Source: Pigoraptor chileana (Eukaryota; Opisthokonta; Filasterea). From it: a DNA stretch of 32,030 nucleotides. Within the stretch, counting starts at the first letter, position 1. The number at the start of each line of letters is the position of its first letter. The notes under the pieces are model-generated. The model was given only the letters and a program-made list of their open reading frames with translations, did not search any database and was not told the DNA's origin. Made by a program: the position numbers and the translations under genes. Where the stretch lies: positions 1 to 32,030 of the forward strand of contig CALSCR010002429.1 of the NCBI GenBank assembly GCA_943704495.1. Reading direction: 5' to 3'. Shown here one piece after another: positions 29,764 to 32,030 of the stretch.

Positions 29764-30117
29764 ATTCACAGCTTAAAAGCCCCTCACAGCCTAAGCGGAA
29801 AGCACGTTCACAGATTTATCCTGCTGAAAAACACAAATGGATGTGCTTATGCTTTGCAACTGCACCGATCCGTTGCTGAATAATAGAAGTGTCGATGCCC
29901 TACCTTATTATTTTCGGCTCCTTAGGCCAGGGTTAGATCATGTGCGCACTTTGACCACTCCGATTTGAGATGGTCGAGTAGTGTGGAGAAAAAGATGCAC
30001 GCATTGCTAAACCATATTTTTGATTGCATTTTCCCCTTCAAGCACATCAAGTGCATATTTTCTTCCCCCCTCTCTACGCATAGCAAAGTGCGTGCGCACT
30101 GTGGGACAGAAAGGAAG
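29764..30117. promoter_or_regulatory. Divergent spacer, aminotransferase / SRP72
   Basis: 354 bp between two divergent start codons and presumably both promoters. Contains GGCCAGGGTTAGATCA at about 29926-29940, resembling the CTAACCC-type motif of the 6030 inverted repeat, and a pyrimidine-rich TCTTCCCCCCTCTCT near the SRP72 start. Confidence 0.5.
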
Positions 30118-31949
30118 ATGCCAAACTCTCAGTCTGTCGGCCAGCTTTACGCCGACCTTTCACACAAGTTGGCATTGGACGACCCTGACCACGAGGGTGC
30201 CGTTGCTCTTCTCGACAGGCGGGTCTTTGAGCCCGCAAAGCGTTCGATTTACGCGTGATAATGATTTTTCTGAAAAAGTGATTTCCACAATGTAATTGCT
30301 GTAGTTTTCCACACTATCAGAATGTGCTGTTTTATATGCACAATATTGCACCCTCCATCCCGCACGATCACACCGGCAGCTAAAACGCCAAAAATATCAT
30401 CCACATTGGAACGCCCTTTATCAATGCAGGATCCTCGCATTATCTCCTGCGGATGATACTGCGCTGCGCTGCAAGGCGGTTGCCCTCATCCATTCGGGTC
30501 GCTTTGACGAGGCCATCGCGCTGATTAATGGCCATCCAGCCGTCGCATCCACTCTCCAGTTCGAGCTGGCGTATGCGCATTACAGGCTATATCAGCCGCA
30601 GCAGGCGCTCGATATCATCCGCCGCCATCCAAACCGCACAGACGTCCGATTCAGAGAGCTCGAGGCACAGGCGGTAAGTGATCCACTCTTGCACATTTTC
30701 GTCCTGTTGCGCACAGAAAAGCCCAAACAAACGGCTGTTTTAATTGCAAATTGCACTCTATCTGTATATTTCCACTCGTTTGTTTGACGGATGTTGTTAT
30801 TTTGTGCTGGAATTGATGGTCTGTTTTGAAGGGTTTGCTTACTTTTATTCAATGCAATGCGAAAAAGATGTACTCACAATTGATCCGCTTTAACCCATTC
30901 TTTTTGTTTCGTTACTCGGGACTCGCAATCACAGCTCTATCGTGTTGAGGAATATGCAGCCTCTATTGAATGCTACACGAAATTGGAAGCCGAAGAAACA
31001 GTGAGTATTGGGTCCACATCATGTAGTACATTCTGATCAAGCATGCTGCTGGTGGAGTGGATGCTGTATGTAGTCAGCTCACACACACACGCACACACAC
31101 CCACCCACACACTCTCTCACACACACACACACCCACAGGACGACACGCGTGAACGGGCAACGAATCTTTTGGCGGCGGCGACAAACGCGCTCTTGGCGGA
31201 CTCTTCATGGGCTGTTGCGCATCAGGTGCGTGCCTGCGCCCATCGCTTCGCTTGACCGCACAACTGCACTTTTTTTCATCCGTTATTGCACGCTTACATA
31301 TCCACATACATTTCACCATGAGAACCGCACATGTACTGCATTGGTGTACCCATTTATATTCTCAAAAAAAGCACACCTCAAAAGCACGCACACCTCACAC
31401 TCACAGATATTCACATATGCCAAAAATTGTTCATCGCTTTTCGCATACATTTCACGCACACTGACTCATACTCACATGCAATCACTCGCATTCAAACTGC
31501 TCATCACCACTTCACTACATATGACACATTTCGCGCACACTCAATCACATTCGCCCGCATTCTCATATTTCACAACACGCTCACACACGTCACGCATACC
31601 CAATCAGGATCCTGCTGAGAGGGATGACGAGAGCACATACGAGCTGTGTTTTAACGCCGGATGCCTCGCGATTGCACGCGGGGATCTCCGTCGCGCGTCT
31701 CGGAAGCTCACAAAGGCAGAAGGTGTGCACGCGCGCAACTACACTCTGTTTGTTATTTGGCTTTTTGATTGATCGCTCATCCCGCAATGTGCTCCGTATT
31801 TCTCTTTTTGTGCGCAACGTTTGAAATGGACACTCGCCAAACACCACAAGAACGCAATACGACATAACACACACACAAACACAAATAGACACACAGACAC
31901 ACAGACACACATACACATACACACACACAAACACAAATAGACACACATA

Positions 31950-32030
<81 letters not shown>
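30118..32030 (+). CDS. SRP72: Signal recognition particle subunit SRP72, N-terminal part (3' end outside window)
   Basis: TPR protein that binds SRP68 and SRP RNA in co-translational targeting to the endoplasmic reticulum. Visible exons 30118-30218, 30430-30673, 30935-31000, 31139-31225, 31608-31722 give the first 204 residues; a GTGTGC donor then leads into an intron running off the window. Family blocks: ALLDRILALSPADDTALRCK, HSGRFDEAIALI, FELAYAHYRLYQPQQALDII, LYRVEEYAASIECYTKL, RERATNLLAAATNAL and STYELCFNAGCLAIARGDL, all TPR-like and in the SRP72 order. Exon 1 most naturally ends at CGACAG before GCGGGT, a GC-AG intron; the GT alternatives either break the frame or insert RVFEPAKRSIYA. 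Divergent from the aminotransferase. Confidence 0.92.
31080..31137 (+). repeat. (CA)n block at the acceptor of SRP72 intron 3
   Basis: CA, CCA and CTCT units run directly into the acceptor CCCACAG before exon 4. Confidence 0.85.
31867..32030 (+). repeat. (CA)n microsatellite at right edge
   Basis: CACAGACACACA and CACATACA units pass into a pure CA run from about 31960 to the window end, inside the SRP72 intron after 31722. The contig may end here because of the repeat. Confidence 0.95.

Noticed and set aside
28845-30093. Shared 14-mer CATAGCAAAGTGCG at about 28838 and 30080
   Set aside because: Too short and not extended on either side; likely chance or a weak promoter word.
31960-32030. 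Right-edge repeat as a possible telomere
   Set aside because: It is a pure CA dinucleotide run inside an SRP72 intron, not a telomere unit.
1-32030. CRISPR arrays, rRNA genes, recognisable transposase, reverse transcriptase or viral genes
   Set aside because: Looked for on both strands; none of the expected motifs or repeat-spacer structure is present.

Overview
The window is nuclear DNA from an intron-rich single-celled eukaryote. Introns and spacers are full of (CA/TG)n and (CT/GA)n microsatellites, exons are GC-richer than their surroundings, and there are no bacterial operons. The gene set points to an opisthokont, most likely a unicellular holozoan such as an ichthyosporean: a class III guanylate cyclase, a RIN-type VPS9 plus Ras-association Rab5 exchange factor, an MVB12-like MABP protein, ARPC5 and a DUF4062-NACHT-WD40 protein. 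The lineage is inference. All gene models were spliced by eye from reading frame, splice sites and remembered family motifs.

Layout: (1) 298-2628 +, 3' end of a guanylate cyclase gene. (2) 3774-5472 -, mannose-6-phosphate isomerase, first exon not found. (3) 6512-9747 -, MVB12-like ESCRT-I subunit, 10 exons, 344 aa. (4) 10408-14213 +, 866-aa HEAT-like repeat protein with a two-helix membrane module resembling the TRADD-N-associated domain. (5) 14864-19301 -, 11-exon VPS9/RA Rab5 GEF, about 750 aa. (6) 20063-24577 +, single-exon 1504-aa DUF4062-NACHT-WD40 protein. (7) 25272-26992 +, ARPC5, with a candidate AT-AC intron. (8) 27426-29763 -, PLP-dependent class V aminotransferase, isopenicillin-N-epimerase-like. 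(9) 30118 to beyond the right edge +, SRP72.

Neighbours 3/4, 5/6 and 8/9 are divergent with spacers of 354-761 bp and may share promoter regions. Pairs 1/2, 4/5 and 7/8 converge. Genes 3 and 5 both concern endosomes (ESCRT-I sorting, Rab5 activation), but nothing in the sequence shows they work together. Genes 4 and 6 carry modules that are common in prokaryotic and early-metazoan conflict or signalling proteins (a TRADD-N-type membrane anchor with HEAT-like repeats; a NACHT switch with DUF4062 and a 12-14 blade WD40 array). They lie 5.8 kb apart, with one gene between them.

Beyond the genes, the clearest signal is a dispersed repeat with a core of about 45-50 bp. It has eight recognisable copies, nearly all embedded in purine (GA)n or pyrimidine (CT)n tracts, and occurs in introns and one spacer. 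I do not recognise it. Other observations are a possible U12-type AT-AC intron in ARPC5, a possible GC-AG intron in SRP72, microexons of 13, 19 and 27 nt, complementary TG- and CA-rich blocks inside one intron, and several short tandem or inverted repeats.
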